The notes under the pieces were generated by a model. It worked only from the letters and a program-made list of their open reading frames with translations. It ran no database searches and had not been told where the DNA came from. Shown here one piece after another: positions 62,641 to 64,000 of a stretch of DNA of 64,000 bases. Each line of letters begins with the position of its first letter. Position 1 is the stretch's first letter. This DNA is from Clostridium_AB sp036639235 (GTDB taxonomy: Bacteria; Bacillota; Clostridia; Clostridiales; Caloramatoraceae), in the NCBI RefSeq assembly GCF_036639235.1, contig NZ_JAVWJB010000001.1, positions 75,553 to 139,552 of the forward strand, given 5' to 3'. A program made the position numbers and the translations under genes.

Positions 62641-63522
62641 ATGGGATATATAGTTAGAGGAACAGCTAGTGAAGGTAATGTTAGAGTATTTTGTGCTATT
62701 ACTACTGATATAGTAGAAGAGGCTAGAAAGATGCATAATCTAAGCCCAGTAGCATCAGCGGCACTTGGAAGACTTTTAAGTGCAGGAACAATTCTAGGGG
62801 TTATGTCTAAGGGAGATAAGGACAGAATTACAATCTCTATGAATGGTGGAGGTGAGGCAGGTAATCTTGTTGTAGCAACAGATTCAACAGGTAATGTAAA
62901 GGGATACATAGGTAACCCTGCAGTTACACTTCCTCCAAACGAAAATGGAAACCTTGATGTGTCAGGTGCAGTAGGGAAAAATGGAACACTTAATATTATT
63001 AAGGACTTAGGTCTTAAGGAGCCATATGTAGGTAAGGTTCCTATATATACAGGAGAAATTGGAGATGATATAGCATATTATTTTGCAGTATCAGAGCAGG
63101 TTCCATCAGCAGTTGTACTTGGAGTATTAGTTGATAAGGATGATATGACAATTAAAGCAGCAGGATCAATTATTATTCAGATGATGCCAGGTTCACCTGA
63201 GATGCTTGGAGATGTTATAACTTATAGACTACAAGAAATACCACCACTATCAACACTAATATCTGAAGGTAAGTCAGCTGAGGATATACTTAATATGTTA
63301 TTTGACGATATGGACCTTGTTATCCATGAGAAGCAGGAAGTACATTATAAGTGTGACTGTTCAAGAGAGAGAGTTGAGAAGACTCTGATTTCACTTGGGG
63401 AAGAGGAACTGAATAGGATTAAGGAAGAAGAGAATACTATTGGTGTTGAATGTCACTTCTGTGATAAGAAGTATGAATTTACATCAGATAATATTGAGGA
63501 TTTAATAACCTCAGCTAAATAG
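62641..63522 (+). CDS. hslO: Hsp33 redox-regulated chaperone
   Basis: 293 aa. C-terminal zinc cysteines: YKCDCSRE (CxC near residue 238) and ECHFCDKKY (CxxC near 271). Oxidative loss of zinc activates the holdase under oxidative or heat stress. The N-terminal chaperone domain begins YIVRGTASEGNVRVFCAITTDIV. A hairpin follows. Confidence 0.96.
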   Translation: MGYIVRGTASEGNVRVFCAITTDIVEEARKMHNLSPVASAALGRLLSAGTILGVMSKGDKDRITISMNGGGEAGNLVVATDSTGNVKGYIGNPAVTLPPNENGNLDVSGAVGKNGTLNIIKDLGLKEPYVGKVPIYTGEIGDDIAYYFAVSEQVPSAVVLGVLVDKDDMTIKAAGSIIIQMMPGSPEMLGDVITYRLQEIPPLSTLISEGKSAEDILNMLFDDMDLVIHEKQEVHYKCDCSRERVEKTLISLGEEELNRIKEEENTIGVECHFCDKKYEFTSDNIEDLITSAK

Positions 63523-63531
63523 AATTATATA

Positions 63532-63582
63532 TCCTAGCTATTGGTTTTAAAGGGACTTTAATAGCTAGGAAAACTTTTTTAT
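63532..63582 (+). terminator. Terminator after hslO
   Basis: Stem TCCTAGCTATT / AATAGCTAGGA with a long T-run ahead of the tRNA promoter. Confidence 0.8.
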
Positions 63583-63590
63583 AAAAAGTA

Positions 63591-63619
63591 TTGACATTGA
63601 ATCCGTATTACTGTATCAT
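63591..63619 (+). promoter_or_regulatory. Promoter of the tRNA cluster
   Basis: TTGACA (63591-63596), 17 bases, TATCAT (63614-63619), about 50 bases upstream of tRNA-Val. Confidence 0.75.
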
Positions 63620-63671
63620 AATAAATGTCGGCAGGGCAAACCGCCGGCAACACTGACGAAGTAATCGTTAT

Positions 63672-63747
63672 GGAAGCATAGCTCAGCTGGGAGAGCACCT
63701 GCCTTACAAGCAGGGGGTCACAGGTTCGATCCCTGTTGTTTCCACCA
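63672..63747 (+). tRNA. tRNA-Val (anticodon TAC)
   Basis: Cloverleaf with acceptor GGAAGCA / TGTTTCC, anticodon loop CTTACAA and TTCGA T-loop; the CCA is encoded. It decodes GTA, the specifier of the valS T-box in this window. Confidence 0.97.
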
Positions 63748-63752
63748 CAAAT

Positions 63753-63829
63753 GGCCCAGTAGCTCAGTTGGTTAGAGTGCTGGCCTGTCACGCCAGAGGT
63801 CGAGGGTTCGAGCCCCTTCTGGGTCGCCA
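63753..63829 (+). tRNA. tRNA-Asp (anticodon GTC)
   Basis: Acceptor GGCCCAG / CTGGGTC, anticodon loop CTGTCAC, T-loop TTCGAGC, CCA encoded; 5 bases after tRNA-Val. Confidence 0.97.
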
Positions 63830-63843
63830 TTTGATTACTTTAT

Positions 63844-63919
63844 GCCTCGATAGCTCAGTCGGTAGAGCAGTGGATTGAAAATCCACGTGTCGCTGGTTCG
63901 ATTCCGGCTCGAGGCACCA
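63844..63919 (+). tRNA. tRNA-Phe (anticodon GAA)
   Basis: Acceptor GCCTCGA / TCGAGGC, anticodon loop TTGAAAA, encoded CCA. Confidence 0.96.
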
Positions 63920-63923
63920 GTAT

Positions 63924-63997
<74 letters not shown>

Positions 63998-64000
63998 ATA

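Noticed and set aside
63579..63830. 83-codon minus-strand frame (GLEPSTSG..., NNRDRTCDPLLV)
   Set aside because: This is the well-known false protein made by reading tRNA genes backwards; it covers tRNA-Val and tRNA-Asp.

Overview
The window is about 64 kb of AT-rich DNA whose gene content points to an anaerobic, spore-forming Firmicute of class Clostridia. The evidence is an alpha/beta-type small acid-soluble spore protein, T-box leaders, FloA, a flavodiiron protein, a double-cubane-type reductase with its activator, DUF4364 and DUF1836 regulators, and strong AGGAGG ribosome-binding sites. I cannot name the genus. Three runs of exactly 100 N (4595-4694, 27167-27266, 30341-30440) are scaffold gaps. 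They cut a DUF1836 gene, a YbjQ-like gene, ilvA and the reductase gene.

Layout. 1-3570: end of an aromatic amino acid operon (tail of an upstream gene, aroA, aroC, pheA). 3.7-6.4 kb: TSCPD protein, DUF1836 regulator, YbjQ-like protein, floA and a small membrane-anchored partner. 6.4-9.9 kb: a BusR-like GntR/RCK_C regulator divergent from a compatible-solute importer (opuCA plus a permease-binding-protein fusion). 10-14.8 kb: a BMP-type nucleoside ABC importer. 14.8-17.6 kb: AhpC with an AhpF-N-terminal-like partner, and an M29 aminopeptidase. 17.7-23 kb: a sorbosone-dehydrogenase-like beta-propeller, a zinc phospholipase C-like protein, a flavin reductase, a degenerate methyltransferase and a B12-binding radical SAM protein. 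23-28 kb: an isoleucine T-box operon (ACT protein, ilvD, ilvB, ilvA). 28.1-28.25 kb: a cluster of five perfect hairpins, perhaps a minus-strand small RNA. 28.5-30.3 kb: a double-cubane anaerobic reductase pair. 30.4-36.6 kb: molybdenum cofactor genes (mog divergent from moeA, moeA-PBP fusion, moaA, moaC, MOSC) with a peptide deformylase. 36.8-42.1 kb: GntR regulator, an odd membrane protein, flavodiiron protein, small acidic protein, and an HTH-TPR regulator. 42.2-46.2 kb: an NMT1-type ABC importer divergent from an MFS carrier. 46.3-50.7 kb: a valine T-box with valS-folC, then a tiny basic ORF. 50.7-53.7 kb: DUF4364, a pseudo-polysaccharide deacetylase, a Mur-ligase-like protein and an OB-fold protein. 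53.8-58.5 kb: lysine/diaminopimelate genes (asd, dapA, dapB, aminotransferase, dapH). 58.7-63.5 kb: spore protein, DUF3169/XRE pair, queT with a structured leader, manA, methyltransferase, hslO. 63.67-64 kb: a tRNA cluster (Val, Asp, Phe, Cys).

The genes are mostly housekeeping and amino-acid biosynthesis, wired by uncharged-tRNA sensing (two T-boxes), probable c-di-AMP osmocontrol (BusR-like) and perhaps a queuosine-precursor leader. Oxygen and peroxide defence appears twice (AhpC pair, flavodiiron). I saw no mobile elements, CRISPR arrays or phage genes. The least explained items are the hairpin cluster near 28.2 kb, the double-cubane reductase, the catalytically degenerate deacetylase, the membrane-anchored ferrochelatase-like protein, the 38-codon ORF at 50.6 kb and the unassigned queT leader.
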